NCBI GenBank assembly: GCA_016000265.1
Contig: JAECRL010000015.1
Span: forward strand, 1 to 64,000
Direction of reading: 5' to 3'
DNA length: 64,000 nt
From: Burkholderiales bacterium
GTDB lineage: Bacteria; Pseudomonadota; Gammaproteobacteria; Burkholderiales; Burkholderiaceae_C
Shown: piece after piece, positions 1 through 9,472 of the stretch
Layout of the letters: each line of letters opens with the position of its first letter
How positions within the stretch are numbered: position 1 is the first letter of the stretch
The notes under the pieces: model-generated
Databases searched by the model: none
Told to the model about the DNA's origin: nothing
The model's input: only the letters and a program-made list of their open reading frames with translations
Translations under genes and position numbers: made by a program

Positions 1-1
1 C

Positions 2-52
2 CCGGCCCGCGCCGGCAAGGGCAAGGCCGCGGGCTCGCTGCAGATGCATTGA
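2..52 (+). CDS. 3' end of an upstream gene, possibly flhC
   Basis: The window opens inside a reading frame that ends at a TGA at 50-52. Only 16 codons are visible, ending Lys-Ala-Ala-Gly-Ser-Leu-Gln-Met-His. They are too few to identify by sequence. In many proteobacteria flhDC lies directly upstream of motAB, so FlhC, the flagellar master regulator subunit, is the best guess from context alone. Confidence 0.3.
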   Translation, partial: PARAGKGKAAGSLQMH

Positions 53-127
53 TCACCCGAAGGCGCCCCCGACTGTGAACTCATCACGGTTTGGCGGCGG
101 GTTGGGGCGCCGCGCACCGCGTTCGCC

Positions 128-154
128 TCAAGTCCGCGCCCCAGCCGCCGATTC
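128..154 (+). promoter_or_regulatory. Sigma-28 (FliA)-type promoter
   Basis: TCAAGTCC at 128-135, an 11-base spacer, then GCCGATTC at 147-154. The enterobacterial sigma-28 consensus is TAAAGTTT-N11-GCCGATAA, so the spacing is exact and the -10 matches 6 of 8. Its place upstream of motA fits a class III flagellar promoter. Transcription would start near 161, but a strong terminator lies only about 65 bases downstream, before motA. Confidence 0.6.
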
Positions 155-160
155 AACAGG

Positions 161-253
161 TGGGCGTCTTTTGGAAGGAAGGCGTTCTTGCTTGTCTCCT
201 CCTGGCACGACTCAGTGCTTTTCAGCGGACCCTGATCGGGTCCGCCCTTTTTT
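161..253 (+). ncRNA. Candidate sigma-28-dependent small RNA upstream of motA
   Basis: A sigma-28-like promoter (128-154) and an intrinsic terminator (225-253) frame an RNA of about 93 nt with no plausible reading frame. It carries a CUCCUCC run near 198-206 that could pair with Shine-Dalgarno sequences. In E. coli the sigma-28-dependent sRNA MotR comes from the 5' region of motA and has a similar size and position. No sequence similarity to MotR is claimed. The terminator may instead simply end the upstream flagellar transcript. Confidence 0.4.
225..253 (+). terminator. Intrinsic terminator before motA
   Basis: An 8-bp GC-rich stem (225-232 with 238-245, loop TGATC) is followed by CC and six T residues (248-253). 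It sits 140 bases upstream of motA, so motA needs read-through or a separate promoter in 254-392; none is obvious there. Confidence 0.8.
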
Positions 254-392
254 GTGCCGCACCGCCGCCGACAGATTCCATCCGACGAAAGCTGAGCCGG
301 AATAGCGCCCAAGACGCGGCGTTGTTCACGGTTTCCAGGCCGAGCCGGTGGCCCAAGATGTCCCCATGAACCGAACTTGCCCCTGATTCACC

Positions 393-1250
393 ATGTTCGT
401 CGCAATCGGATACATCCTCTGCCTCGGCTGCATCTTTGGCGCCTATGCCATCCACGGCGGCAACATGCAGGTGATCATCAAGGCCCTGCCGACCGAGATG
501 ATGGCCATCCTGGGCGGCGCCATCGGCGCCTTCCTGGTCAACAACCAGCCCAAGACCGTCAAGGCCGTGATCGCCAACTTCGGGCCCCTCTTCAAGGGCT
601 CGAAGTACACGAAGGATCGGTACATGGAGCTGATGGCCATGATGTTCGAGATCCTTCAGAAGGTGCGCAAGGAAGGCCTGATGTCGATCGAAAAGGACGT
701 CGAGGACCCGCACAACTCGGCGCTGTTCAAGAAGTACCCCACGATGGGACATGACCACCACGTGGTCGAGTTCATCACCGACTACCTGCGCATGATGGTC
801 TCGGGCAACCTCAACGCCCACGAGATCGAGACCCTCATGGACAACGAGATCGACACCCACCACCACGAAGGCCATGGCGCCGTGGCGGCCGTGGCCCGCC
901 TGGCCGGCGCCCTGCCCGCTTTCGGCATCGTGGCCGCCGTGCTGGGCGTGGTCAACACCATGGGCTCGGTGGGCCAGCCCCCCGCCGTGCTGGGCGGCAT
1001 GATCGGCTCGGCCCTGGTGGGCACCTTCCTGGGCATCTTGCTGGCGTACGGCGTGGTGGAGCCCCTGGGCGGCCTGATGGAGCAAAAGCTCGACGAAGGC
1101 ACCAAGGAGTTCCAGGTCGTCAAGACCGTGCTGCTGGCCTCGATGCAGGGCTACGCCCCGCAGGTGGCGATCGAGTTCGGCCGCAAGGTGCTGTACTCGA
1201 CCGAGCGCCCGACCTTCGCGGAGCTCGAAGCTCACGTGAAGAAGAAGTAA
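393..1250 (+). CDS. motA: Flagellar motor stator protein MotA
   Basis: MotA is the inner-membrane stator subunit that, with MotB, couples proton flow to flagellar rotation. The 285-residue product has four hydrophobic segments (about 1-22, 33-51, 166-190, 198-222) and a large cytoplasmic loop with the charged residues R92 and E100, equivalent to the E. coli pair that touches the rotor protein FliG. The channel prolines P175 (in LPAFGI) and P224 (in VVEPLGG) are present. The length matches the family. The ATG at 393 begins the conserved MotA N-terminus, although no strong ribosome site precedes it. motB follows after 18 bases, so the two are co-transcribed. Confidence 0.96.
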   Translation: MFVAIGYILCLGCIFGAYAIHGGNMQVIIKALPTEMMAILGGAIGAFLVNNQPKTVKAVIANFGPLFKGSKYTKDRYMELMAMMFEILQKVRKEGLMSIEKDVEDPHNSALFKKYPTMGHDHHVVEFITDYLRMMVSGNLNAHEIETLMDNEIDTHHHEGHGAVAAVARLAGALPAFGIVAAVLGVVNTMGSVGQPPAVLGGMIGSALVGTFLGILLAYGVVEPLGGLMEQKLDEGTKEFQVVKTVLLASMQGYAPQVAIEFGRKVLYSTERPTFAELEAHVKKK

Positions 1251-1268
1251 GGACCCGCGGAGCACAGC

Positions 1269-2234
1269 ATGGCCGGTGATTCGAAGAAGGTCCAGCCGAT
1301 CATCATCAAGCGCATCAAGAAGGGCGGCCACGCTGCCCACGGTGGTGCCTGGAAGATCGCTTACGCCGACTTCGTGACGGCCATGATGGCCTTCTTCCTG
1401 CTGATGTGGCTGCTCGGCTCGACCACCGAGGGCGACAAGAAGGGCATCGCCGACTACTTCAACAGCCCGCTGAAGGTCGCCATGTTCGGTGGCAGCGGCG
1501 CGGGCGATGCCTCCTCCATCATCAAAGGCGGCGGCAACAGCCTGTCGGAGTCCGTGGGTCAGAACAAGAAGGGCAAGTCGGAGACGGCCGACGAACGCGC
1601 CCGCAAGAAGGCGCTGAAAGCCGAGCAGGCGCGCGCCGAGTCCGAGCGCCTGCGCGCGCTCAAGCAGCGTGTTGAAGAGGTCATCGCCAACGACGAGCGA
1701 CTGGCCAAATTCAAGTCGCAGATCCAGCTGGACCTGACCGCCGAAGGCCTGCGCATCCAGATCGTCGACGACCAGAGCCGCCCGATGTTCGACAGCGGCA
1801 ACACCGAGGTCAAAGGCTACATGCGTGACATCCTGCGCGCCATCGGCGGGGTGCTGGGCGAGGTCCCCAACCGCCTGACCATCGAAGGCCACACCGACTC
1901 CAAACCCTTCAGCGCGGGCGAGCGCGGCTACAGCAACTGGGAGCTGTCCGCAGACCGGGCCAATGCGTCGAGGCGCGAGCTGATTGCCGGGGGCCTCAGT
2001 GGGGAGAAGGTCTTGCGCGTTCAGGGCCTGGCGGCGAGCATGCTGTTCGAGAAGGGCAACCCGGAGAGTCCGCTGAACCGGCGCATCAGCGTCATCGTGA
2101 TGAACCGCGAGGCCGAAGACCGCTTCTTCCAGGCCGCCCGAGTCGAATCGGGCGAACCCACCGAGGGCGAAGAACCCGCAGAGTCGGAAATACCTGACAT
2201 CAAACCCTCAAGGCCGGATGTGACCGGTCGATAA
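1269..2234 (+). CDS. motB: Flagellar motor stator protein MotB
   Basis: MotB anchors the stator to peptidoglycan and carries the proton-binding aspartate. A basic cytoplasmic N-terminus (1-27) leads into one membrane helix (about 30-50) that holds D34 in the motif [18 protein letters not shown]; this matches D32 of E. coli. A linker rich in Lys, Glu and Ala follows (about 85-140), then an OmpA-like peptidoglycan-binding domain (about 155-285) with TIEGHTDS and NRRISV motifs. The acidic tail after residue 285 looks variable. It is 321 residues long, usual for the family, and is co-transcribed with motA. Confidence 0.96.
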   Translation: MAGDSKKVQPIIIKRIKKGGHAAHGGAWKIAYADFVTAMMAFFLLMWLLGSTTEGDKKGIADYFNSPLKVAMFGGSGAGDASSIIKGGGNSLSESVGQNKKGKSETADERARKKALKAEQARAESERLRALKQRVEEVIANDERLAKFKSQIQLDLTAEGLRIQIVDDQSRPMFDSGNTEVKGYMRDILRAIGGVLGEVPNRLTIEGHTDSKPFSAGERGYSNWELSADRANASRRELIAGGLSGEKVLRVQGLAASMLFEKGNPESPLNRRISVIVMNREAEDRFFQAARVESGEPTEGEEPAESEIPDIKPSRPDVTGR

Positions 2235-2289
2235 CAACCTGTATCCCCGAGGGCACCCGAAGACGCCCACGTTTGACAAAGGACGAGTC

Positions 2290-2688
2290 ATGAGCAATCC
2301 CGCGGACATGAAATTTCTCATCGTGGACGACTTCTCGACCATGCGCCGGATCGTCCGGGGCCTGCTCAAGGAGAGCGGCTACAACAACGCCGAAGAAGCC
2401 GAAGACGGCGCCGTGGCGCTCAACATGCTCAAGAACGGCAAGTTCGACTTCGTCGTCAGCGACATCAACATGCCCAACATGAACGGCTTCGAGCTGCTCA
2501 AGGCCATCAAGGCCGACGACACGCTCAAGCACCTGCCGGTGCTGATGGTCACGGCCGAGGCCCGCAAAGAAGACATCGTGCTGGCCGCCCAGACCGGCGC
2601 CGCAGGCTACATCGTCAAGCCCTTCACCAAGGCCACCTTGGAAGAGAAGGTCCAGAAGATCATGCAAAAACTGGCCGCCACGGCCTGA
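2290..2688 (+). CDS. cheY: Chemotaxis response regulator CheY
   Basis: CheY is a single-domain receiver that, when phosphorylated by CheA, binds the flagellar switch and changes rotation. The 132 residues show the full receiver set: acidic pair D13/D14, phospho-acceptor D58 in [13 protein letters not shown]88 in MVTAEA and K110 in VKPFTK. There is no output domain. cheZ follows after 14 bases. cheA and cheW are not in this window, so the rest of the chemotaxis cluster must lie elsewhere. Confidence 0.96.
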   Translation: MSNPADMKFLIVDDFSTMRRIVRGLLKESGYNNAEEAEDGAVALNMLKNGKFDFVVSDINMPNMNGFELLKAIKADDTLKHLPVLMVTAEARKEDIVLAAQTGAAGYIVKPFTKATLEEKVQKIMQKLAATA

Positions 2689-2702
2689 CAGGGAGCGTCA
2701 GC

Positions 2703-3362
2703 ATGAAAGTGGACTTGCCCGACAACATGGTGATGCCCGCGGCCTCACCCGAGATCTTTCAGCAACTCGGGACGCTGACGCGCCAGCTGCACGACACCAT
2801 GAACATGCTGGGCGTCCTGCCTGGTCTGAAGCACACGGTGGACGACCTGCCCGACGCGCGCAGCCGCCTGAACTACATCGCCACCAAGACGGCCGATGCC
2901 GCCGAGAAGGTGCTCAACCTGGTGGACACGGCCAAGGCCGACCAGGAGCACATCGCCGACGAGACCCGCAAACTCGCGGCCCTCATCACGGCCGACCCGG
3001 TCAAGGCCGTGGCCAGCGGCGCGGTGTTCAACTTCGTGCAGGACGTCGAGACCGTGACCAAACGCGTCGACGGCCACCTGACCGACATCATGATGGCGCA
3101 GGATTTTCATGACCTGACCGGCCAGGTGGTGGCCAAGGTCGTGCGCCTGGCCAACGACCTCGAAGGCCAGTTGGTCAAGCTGCTGGTTCAGGCCGCCCCG
3201 CCCGAGCAGGCCCAGAAGGTCGAGGCCGCGCTGACCAGCCACCATCACCCCGCCACCAGCGAGCCTCACCTCGAAGGCCCGGTGGTGGACGCCGAAGGCC
3301 GCACCGACGTCGTCGCCAACCAGAGCGAAGTCGACGACCTGCTGGCCAGCCTGGGCTTCTGA
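2703..3362 (+). CDS. cheZ: Chemotaxis phosphatase CheZ
   Basis: CheZ speeds dephosphorylation of CheY-P. The 219-residue protein is mostly helical and carries the signature AQDFHDLTGQ, in which D137 and Q141 correspond to the active residues D143 and Q147 of E. coli CheZ. The last residues, DDLLASLGF, form the typical C-terminal CheY-binding peptide after a flexible linker (about 175-205). It ends the motA-motB-cheY-cheZ run. A weak hairpin at 3373-3392 without a T tract lies between it and the convergent lytTR gene. Confidence 0.95.
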   Translation: MKVDLPDNMVMPAASPEIFQQLGTLTRQLHDTMNMLGVLPGLKHTVDDLPDARSRLNYIATKTADAAEKVLNLVDTAKADQEHIADETRKLAALITADPVKAVASGAVFNFVQDVETVTKRVDGHLTDIMMAQDFHDLTGQVVAKVVRLANDLEGQLVKLLVQAAPPEQAQKVEAALTSHHHPATSEPHLEGPVVDAEGRTDVVANQSEVDDLLASLGF

Positions 3363-3393
3363 GCCCGACCGATCCGGGCGAATCAGCCCGGAC

Positions 3394-4233
3394 TCAGGGC
3401 TGATGAGCCATGGCCTCGCGGACCGCGCTGACCTGTCGGCGCGACACCGCCAGCCACTCCATCGTGGGCGCCACCTGCACCGCCCAGGCCTCGCCTCCAT
3501 CGGGGTCATCGGCGCGGCGCTCCAGCGCCCTCATGGCCTGACGCGACACCAGCGCATTGCGGTGCACGCGGATGAAGCGGCCGCCCACCCTCCCCTCCAA
3601 TTCCGTCAGGGAGTCGTCGATGAGCCGGCTGTCGGCGCGGGTGCGCAGCAACACCGACTTCTGCTCGGCGCGGAAGTAGAGGATGTCGCCCAGGGCGATG
3701 CGCTCGACGCGCCCCCGCTCCTGCACCACCAGCACGTCAGAGCCGTCGGCATCGGGGTCCGCGGTGGACTCGCCTTCACGGGACGGCATCAAGGCCGCTC
3801 GCAGTCGCTGCACGCGCTCCAGGGAGGCCTCCAGCCGCTCCAGCCGAACGGGCTTGGTGAGGTAGTCGGCGGCGGCCAGGTCGAAGGCGCGCAAGGCATG
3901 CTCGGCGTGCGCGGTCACGAAGACCACGGCGGGCGGGCGGCTCAGGTCGCGCAGGCGCGCCGCCAGCACCATGCCATCGAGCCCGGGCATCTGGATGTCC
4001 AGCACCACCAGGTCGGGTGAGCGCCCCAGCCGGTCCTGCTCCTGCAACCACATCAAGGCGGTGACGGACTCACCGAACTCGGCGACCACGGTGTTGGGCA
4101 CGCGCGCCTGGCCCAGCAACGAGCGGATGCGCAGGCGCGCCAGCGGCTCGTCGTCGACGACGGCGACCTGCAGGCTCGAAGGGGGGCCCAAAGGTGTGCT
4201 CATGGGGGGCGTGATGACGGTGGGGATGCTCAT
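3394..4233 (-). CDS. LytTR-family response regulator (AlgR-like)
   Basis: This is a DNA-binding response regulator of the AlgR/LytR type, partner of the adjacent kinase. Residues 20-145 form a receiver with acidic pair D27/D28, phospho-acceptor D79 in LVVLDIQMPG and K in YLTKPVRLE. A linker rich in Asp, Ser and Ala leads to a LytTR domain (about 170-275) with FIRVHRNALV. Another ATG lies ten codons downstream. Its kinase ends 12 bases upstream. In Pseudomonas and many Burkholderiales the order is argH, fimS/algZ, algR, hemC; here hemC is missing and cheZ follows. Targets cannot be read from the sequence. Confidence 0.88.
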   Translation of the reverse strand: MSIPTVITPPMSTPLGPPSSLQVAVVDDEPLARLRIRSLLGQARVPNTVVAEFGESVTALMWLQEQDRLGRSPDLVVLDIQMPGLDGMVLAARLRDLSRPPAVVFVTAHAEHALRAFDLAAADYLTKPVRLERLEASLERVQRLRAALMPSREGESTADPDADGSDVLVVQERGRVERIALGDILYFRAEQKSVLLRTRADSRLIDDSLTELEGRVGGRFIRVHRNALVSRQAMRALERRADDPDGGEAWAVQVAPTMEWLAVSRRQVSAVREAMAHQP

Positions 4234-4245
4234 GGGCAGGGGACC

Positions 4246-5409
4246 TCAGCTGGCCGTGCGCGGCAGGGGCACCGCGATGCGAACGACGTACACCGGCGGC
4301 TGGCGGCCGTCTTCGCCACGCTGCAAGCCGGCCTCGAAGTCGGCCTGAACGTCGTGCATGAGCTTGAGGCGCTGGCGCACATTGCGCAGCGCGATGCCAT
4401 GTCCCGCCGTGGCGGGCGAGGGCCCGTTGAGCGGCACGGAGTTGCTCACGGTCAGCACGGCCTGGCCGGCCTGCACCTTGGTGCGCACCACGATCCAGCC
4501 GCCCAGGGGGTTGGCCTCGACGCCGTGGCGCACGGCGTTCTCCACCAGGGGTTGCAGGATGAGGGCGGGCACCTCGGCGCCTTCGACCTGCTCGTCGAGC
4601 TCCCAGCGCACGGTGACGCGGTCGCCAAAACGCAGCTGCTCGATGCCCAGGTAGCGCCGCGCCAGCTCCACCTCGTCGGCCAGCGTGCTGCGCAGCGACG
4701 GCGACGACAGGGCCTGGCGAAACAACTCGGCGAGGTCCTCGAGCACGGACTCGGCGCGCTGCGGGTCGATCTGCACCAGGGCGATGGCGGTGTTGAGCGT
4801 GTTGAAGAGGAAATGCGGGCGGATGCGCGCCTGCAGCTCGGCCAGGCGCGCCGCGGCGTGGGCCGGCAACTGGCTGTGCGCGCGGTGCTTGAGCCAGGCC
4901 AGGCCGACACCCGCCAAAGCGGCCCCCGTGAGCACCGGCGGCACCAGCGGCCAGCCGATGCGCAAGGGCACGCCCGTGACCCACTGCTCCAGCCACAGCG
5001 CCTGCGCGTGCGCCAGCCCACCCACCAGGGCCCCCAGGCCACAGGCACCCAGCCACTGCGCCCACTCGGGCGAGCGCGCCAGCCGGTTGCGCGCGCTGCA
5101 CGCCAGGATCAGCCACAGCAAGCTGGCCGGCAACGACACCACCGCCGACTGCGACCAGCGCGCCAGCGCGTCCGCCGGCCCCTGGGCCCCGAAAGCCAGG
5201 CCCAGCGCCACCACCAGTTGCACCCCCAGGACCACGCGCAGCACCACGCCGACGTGGCAGACGTCGAACGGAGACGGCGCGTCCGGCTGCCCACGCGGGG
5301 GCGCCTCGCCTGGCTGAGGCAGGGCGAACTGGGTGGACACCGCCCAAGCTGGCGTGGCGCCTGACGCGGTGTCTTGCTGCGCCGAAGCGGCAGGGTCTTT
5401 AGAATCCAT
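4246..5409 (-). CDS. LytS/AlgZ-type sensor histidine kinase
   Basis: This is an inner-membrane histidine kinase of the LytS/FimS class, expected to phosphorylate the LytTR regulator downstream. The 387-residue product has a cytoplasmic N-terminus, about four membrane helices (between roughly residues 40 and 165), then the His-kinase motif [15 protein letters not shown] with the phospho-accepting His, and an ATPase domain with [10 protein letters not shown] and [14 protein letters not shown] chose the ATG at 5409 (protein MDSKDPA...), because longer forms would run into the divergent argH gene. It is separated from argH by 43 bases, so their promoters overlap. Confidence 0.88.
   Translation of the reverse strand: MDSKDPAASAQQDTASGATPAWAVSTQFALPQPGEAPPRGQPDAPSPFDVCHVGVVLRVVLGVQLVVALGLAFGAQGPADALARWSQSAVVSLPASLLWLILACSARNRLARSPEWAQWLGACGLGALVGGLAHAQALWLEQWVTGVPLRIGWPLVPPVLTGAALAGVGLAWLKHRAHSQLPAHAAARLAELQARIRPHFLFNTLNTAIALVQIDPQRAESVLEDLAELFRQALSSPSLRSTLADEVELARRYLGIEQLRFGDRVTVRWELDEQVEGAEVPALILQPLVENAVRHGVEANPLGGWIVVRTKVQAGQAVLTVSNSVPLNGPSPATAGHGIALRNVRQRLKLMHDVQADFEAGLQRGEDGRQPPVYVVRIAVPLPRTAS
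5400..5405 (+). promoter_or_regulatory. Likely -10 element of argH
   Basis: TAGAAT at 5400-5405 matches the sigma-70 -10 consensus in 5 of 6 positions and lies 48 bases before the argH ATG. It is inside the first codons of the divergent kinase gene. No good -35 stands at the usual spacing, so the call is tentative. Confidence 0.35.
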
Positions 5410-5452
5410 GGTTTGCACATTCTGCGTGAAGCGCGCGCCACCGGATCTCCTC

Positions 5453-6868
5453 ATGAGCACCAACCAACTCGACAAGAAATCCCAGGCCTGGTCGGCCCTG
5501 TTCTCCGAGCCCATGAGCGAGCTGGTCAAGCGCTACACGGCCAGCGTCTTCTTCGACAAGCGCCTGTGGGCCGCCGACATCCAGGGCTCGCTGGCCCACG
5601 CCGACATGCTGGCCGCGCAAGGCCTGATCTCGGCCGACGACCTGGCCTCCATCCAGAAGGGCATGGCGCAGATCCGCGCCGAGATCGAAGCCGGCAGCTT
5701 CGAGTGGAAGCTCGACCTCGAAGACGTGCACCTCAACATCGAGGCCCGCCTGACTCAGCTGGTCGGTGACGCCGGCAAGCGCCTGCACACCGGCCGCTCG
5801 CGCAACGACCAGGTCGCCACCGACGTGCGCCTGTGGCTGCGCGGCGAGATCGACGAAATCGGCGTGCTGCTGACCGCCCTGCAAACGGCCCTGGTCGACG
5901 TGGCCGAGCAAAACGCCGACGTCATCCTGCCCGGCTTCACCCACCTGCAGGTGGCCCAGCCCGTGAGCTTCGGCCACCACCTGCTGGCCTACGTCGAGAT
6001 GTTTTCGCGCGACGCCGAGCGCATGCTGGACCTGCGCAAGCGCGTCAACCGCCTGCCGCTGGGCTCGGCCGCCCTGGCCGGCACCAGCTACCCGCTGGAC
6101 CGCGAGCGCGTGGCCCGCAGCCTGGGCATGGTCGATGAAGCCGGCCTGCCCGCCGTCTGCCAGAACAGCCTGGACGGCGTGAGCGACCGCGACTTCGCCA
6201 TCGAGTTCACCTCGGCCGCGTCCCTGCTGATGGTGCACATCTCGCGCCTGTCAGAAGAACTCATCTTGTGGATGAGCCAGAGCTTCGGCTTCATCGACCT
6301 GGCCGACCGCTTCTGCACGGGCTCGTCGATCATGCCGCAGAAGAAAAACCCCGACGTGCCCGAGCTGGCGCGTGGCAAGACCGGCCGCGTGGTCGGCCAC
6401 CTGATGGGCCTGATCACCCTGATGAAGGGACAGCCCCTGGCCTACAACAAGGACAACCAGGAAGACAAGGAACCCTTGTTCGACACGGTCGACACCCTGA
6501 AAGACACGCTGCGCATCTTCGCGGAGATGGCCGCGGGCATCACCGTCAAGCCCGAAGCGATGGAGCGCGCCGCCAAGAAGGGCTACGCCACCGCCACCGA
6601 CCTGGCCGACTACCTGGTCAAGAAGGGCCTGCCCTTCCGCGATGCGCACGAGGTCGTGGCCCATGCCGTGAAGGACGCGATCGCCGCGGGCGTGGACCTC
6701 TCGGAGCTGCCCCTGGCCACGCTGCAGACCTACAACCCGGCCATCGAGGCCGATGTGTTCGAGGTGCTGAGCCTGCGCGGCTCGCTGAACGCCCGCAACA
6801 TCCTGGGCGGCACGGCGCCGGTGCAGGTGCGCGCGCAGGTGGCCCGCCACCGCGCCCGACTGGGCTGA
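5453..6868 (+). CDS. argH: Argininosuccinate lyase
   Basis: ArgH splits argininosuccinate into arginine and fumarate, the last step of arginine synthesis, in the cytoplasm. The product is 471 residues from the ATG at 5453. It has the fumarase/aspartase superfamily signature [15 protein letters not shown] around residues 290-304 with the catalytic serine, plus [12 protein letters not shown] (about 110-121) and the substrate-binding motif [17 protein letters not shown] longer frame reaches back to 5333, but conserved ArgH sequence begins at WSALFSEP just after 5453. argC lies elsewhere in the window at 49.5 kb, so arginine genes are scattered. Confidence 0.97.
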   Translation: MSTNQLDKKSQAWSALFSEPMSELVKRYTASVFFDKRLWAADIQGSLAHADMLAAQGLISADDLASIQKGMAQIRAEIEAGSFEWKLDLEDVHLNIEARLTQLVGDAGKRLHTGRSRNDQVATDVRLWLRGEIDEIGVLLTALQTALVDVAEQNADVILPGFTHLQVAQPVSFGHHLLAYVEMFSRDAERMLDLRKRVNRLPLGSAALAGTSYPLDRERVARSLGMVDEAGLPAVCQNSLDGVSDRDFAIEFTSAASLLMVHISRLSEELILWMSQSFGFIDLADRFCTGSSIMPQKKNPDVPELARGKTGRVVGHLMGLITLMKGQPLAYNKDNQEDKEPLFDTVDTLKDTLRIFAEMAAGITVKPEAMERAAKKGYATATDLADYLVKKGLPFRDAHEVVAHAVKDAIAAGVDLSELPLATLQTYNPAIEADVFEVLSLRGSLNARNILGGTAPVQVRAQVARHRARLG

Positions 6869-6939
6869 GCCGCGGGCGGAGGGCCCGTCATTGCGCCAGC
6901 GCAAAGCACCACCGCGGTGCCTTGGCTACGCTGGCGGCC

Positions 6940-7515
6940 ATGCCTGACACCGCCTCCCCAGCAGCCCCCCCGGCCGCCACAACACCCACCACACCCGACT
7001 TCAGCGCCCCGGTCGCACCCGGCCTGGTGTGGTCGGACGCCCTGAGCCTGTCCATGCCCGTCATGGACCAGACCCACGTCGAGTTCGTCGACCTGCTGGC
7101 CGAGGTTCAGGCCGCCCCCGATGGCCGGCTCGTGTCGACCTGGCAGGCGCTGATCGACCACACCGACGCCCACTTCGCGCAGGAAGACCGCTGGATGCTG
7201 GCCACCGGCTTCGCGCCCGGCAGCTGCCACATGACGCAGCACAGCGTCGTGCTCAAGGTGCTGCGCGAAGGCCTTCAGGCCGGGATGCAAGGCCAGCTCG
7301 CCCTCATCCGCCAGATGGCGCATGAGCTGACGCTCTGGTTTCCGCACCACGCCCAGACCATGGACGCGGGCCTCGCCCTGCACCTCAAGAGCGTGGGCCA
7401 CGACCCCTTCACGGGCGAGCTGAGCCACCCCGATGCGCTGCCCGCGCAAGCCATCAATGGCTGCGGCGGGGCGTGCGGCGACACGGGCCCAGGCACACAA
7501 AAAGAAGCCGCCTGA
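6940..7515 (+). CDS. Bacteriohemerythrin-like protein
   Basis: The 191-residue protein has a hemerythrin domain (about 28-150), a four-helix bundle that binds oxygen at a di-iron centre. Ligand motifs are visible: the N-terminal WSDALSLSMPVMDQTHVEFVD with H and E, HTDAHFAQED, the QHSVVL helix, and WFPHHAQTMD. The first 25 residues are Pro/Ala/Thr rich and look disordered. The tail has a short cysteine-glycine patch (NGCGGACGD), not part of the usual domain. A role in oxygen sensing or delivery is inferred. Its last codons overlap the terminator of the convergent dxs gene. Confidence 0.85.
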   Translation: MPDTASPAAPPAATTPTTPDFSAPVAPGLVWSDALSLSMPVMDQTHVEFVDLLAEVQAAPDGRLVSTWQALIDHTDAHFAQEDRWMLATGFAPGSCHMTQHSVVLKVLREGLQAGMQGQLALIRQMAHELTLWFPHHAQTMDAGLALHLKSVGHDPFTGELSHPDALPAQAINGCGGACGDTGPGTQKEAA

Positions 7516-7524
7516 GCAGGCGGC
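7499..7524 (-). terminator. Intrinsic terminator of dxs
   Basis: A 7-bp stem GCCGCCT/AGGCGGC (7507-7524) is followed on the minus strand by TTCTTTTT. The structure lies within the last codons of the convergent hemerythrin gene, so one stretch serves as coding sequence on one strand and terminator on the other. Confidence 0.7.
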
Positions 7525-7545
7525 CCCCCGTTCACCCCAGCCGGT

Positions 7546-9450
7546 TCAGGCGGTCGCCGCCAGCCGGCTGCGGATGGCCTGCTCGATGCCCGCCGCGTCC
7601 AGCCCGCACAGGCTCAGCAGCTTGGCCGGCTCGCCGTGCTCGATGAATTGATCGGGCAGGCCCAGCATCAGCAGGGGCTTGACGATGCCGGCGGCGGCCA
7701 GGGCCTCGGCCACGGCCGAGCCCGCGCCCCCCATCACGCACCCCTCTTCCACCGTCACGATCAGGTCGTGCTCGGCGGACAGCTGCTTGACGAGGTCCAC
7801 GTCCAGCGGCTTGACGAAGCGCATGTTGGCCACCGTGGCGTCCAGCGCCTGGCCCGCCTGCAAGGCGGGGTGCAGCAGCGTGCCGAAAGCCAGGATGGCC
7901 ACGCGCTGGCCGGCGGGCTGCGTGCCTGCGGCCTGGCGGCGCACCTCGCCCCGGCCCCACGCCATCGGGCTCAGGTCGGTGGGCACCGGCACGCCTGCGC
8001 CGGCGCCACGCGGGTAGCGCACGGCCACCGGGTGGTTCTGGGCGTAAGCGGCGCTCAGGGCCTGACGGCACTCGGCCTCGTCGGCGGGCGTCAGCAGGCT
8101 CATGTTCGGGATGCAGCGCACGAAGGCGATGTCGAACGCGCCCATGTGCGTGGCGCCGTCCGCTCCGACGATGCCGGCGCGGTCCAGCGCGAACACCACC
8201 GGCAGGTTCTGGATGGCCACGTCGTGCACGAGCTGGTCGTAGCCACGCTGCAGGAAGGTCGAGTAAATGGCGACCACGGGCTTGAGGCCCTCGCAGGCCA
8301 GGCCGGCGGCGAAGGTGACCGCATGCTGCTCGGCGATGCCGACGTCGAAGTAGCGACCCGGGTACTTCTGGTGGAACTCCACCATGCCCGAGCCCTCGCG
8401 CATGGCCGGCGTGATGCCCACCAGGCGCGGGTCGGCGGCGGCCATGTCGCACAACCACTGCCCGAACACCTGCGTGAACGTGGGCTTGGGCGGTGTGGTG
8501 GCTGGGGCCTTGACCAGGCCCACCGCCGGGTCGAACTTGCCCGGCCCGTGGTACGCGATCGGGTCGGCCTCGGCCAGCTTGTAGCCGTAGCCCTTCTTGG
8601 TGACCACGTGCAGGAACTGCGGGCCTTCGAGGTCGCGCAGGTTCTCCAGCGTGGGGATCAGGCTGTCGAGGTCGTGGCCGTCGATCGGGCCGACGTAGTT
8701 GAAGCCGAACTCCTCGAAGATGGTGGCCGGCACGACCAGGCCCTTGGCGTGCTCTTCGAGCTTCTTGGCCAGCTCGAACAGCGGCGGCGCGTTGCGCAGC
8801 ACCTGCTTGGCGCTTTCGCGCGCGGCCGTGTAGAAGCGGCCCGACATCAGGCGAGCCAGGTAGCGGTTGAGCGCCCCCACCGGCGGTGAGATCGACATGT
8901 CGTTGTCGTTGAGCACCACCAGCACGTTGGGCATCTTGCCGGCGTGCGGCACGCCCGCGTTGTTCAGGGCCTCGAAGGCCATGCCCGCGGTCATGGCGCC
9001 GTCGCCGATGATGGCCACGGCGCGGCGCGACTCGCCACGGATCTGCGCGCCCTGGGCCATGCCCAAAGCGGCCGAGATGGAGGTGGACGAGTGCGCGGTG
9101 CCGAAGGTGTCGTACTCGCTCTCGTCGCGGCGCGGGAAGCCGCTCATGCCGCCGAACTGGCGCAGCGTGGGCATGCGGTCGCGCCGACCGGTCAGGATCT
9201 TGTGGGGGTAGGTCTGGTGGCCCACGTCCCAGACCAAGCGGTCGTGCGGCGTGTTGAAAACGTGGTGCAACGCGATGGTGAGCTCGACCGTGCCCAGGTT
9301 CGACGACAGGTGGCCGCCTGTGCGCGAGACGCTGTGCAGGAGGTGATCGCGCAACTCGGTGGCGAGCTGTTTGAGCTCCGTGCGCGAGAGGTGCCGGATG
9401 TCGGCAGGCTGCTCGATGCGCGACAGCAGGGGGTGGGTCATGGTGCTCAT
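7546..9450 (-). CDS. dxs: 1-Deoxy-D-xylulose-5-phosphate synthase
   Basis: Dxs joins pyruvate and glyceraldehyde 3-phosphate using thiamine diphosphate, the first step of the MEP isoprenoid pathway. The 634-residue length is typical. Motifs include the N-terminal [17 protein letters not shown], the thiamine diphosphate site [18 protein letters not shown] with downstream NDNDMSI, the transketolase-type [18 protein letters not shown] in the pyrimidine domain, and a C-terminal domain with [12 protein letters not shown]. It follows ispA by 22 bases in an xseB-ispA-dxs operon, the standard betaproteobacterial order. Another ATG is three codons downstream of the chosen start. Confidence 0.97.
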   Translation of the reverse strand: MSTMTHPLLSRIEQPADIRHLSRTELKQLATELRDHLLHSVSRTGGHLSSNLGTVELTIALHHVFNTPHDRLVWDVGHQTYPHKILTGRRDRMPTLRQFGGMSGFPRRDESEYDTFGTAHSSTSISAALGMAQGAQIRGESRRAVAIIGDGAMTAGMAFEALNNAGVPHAGKMPNVLVVLNDNDMSISPPVGALNRYLARLMSGRFYTAARESAKQVLRNAPPLFELAKKLEEHAKGLVVPATIFEEFGFNYVGPIDGHDLDSLIPTLENLRDLEGPQFLHVVTKKGYGYKLAEADPIAYHGPGKFDPAVGLVKAPATTPPKPTFTQVFGQWLCDMAAADPRLVGITPAMREGSGMVEFHQKYPGRYFDVGIAEQHAVTFAAGLACEGLKPVVAIYSTFLQRGYDQLVHDVAIQNLPVVFALDRAGIVGADGATHMGAFDIAFVRCIPNMSLLTPADEAECRQALSAAYAQNHPVAVRYPRGAGAGVPVPTDLSPMAWGRGEVRRQAAGTQPAGQRVAILAFGTLLHPALQAGQALDATVANMRFVKPLDVDLVKQLSAEHDLIVTVEEGCVMGGAGSAVAEALAAAGIVKPLLMLGLPDQFIEHGEPAKLLSLCGLDAAGIEQAIRSRLAATA

Positions 9451-9472
9451 CCTTGAAGGATTTCTTGTGATG

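Noticed and set aside
222..1892. Long open frames opposite motA/motB (and similar ones opposite pilY1, tyrS, ubiD, htpG and others)
   Set aside because: They mirror real genes on the other strand. High GC leaves few stops in the shadow frames, and the translations are rich in His, Ala, Gly, Arg and Val with no family motifs.
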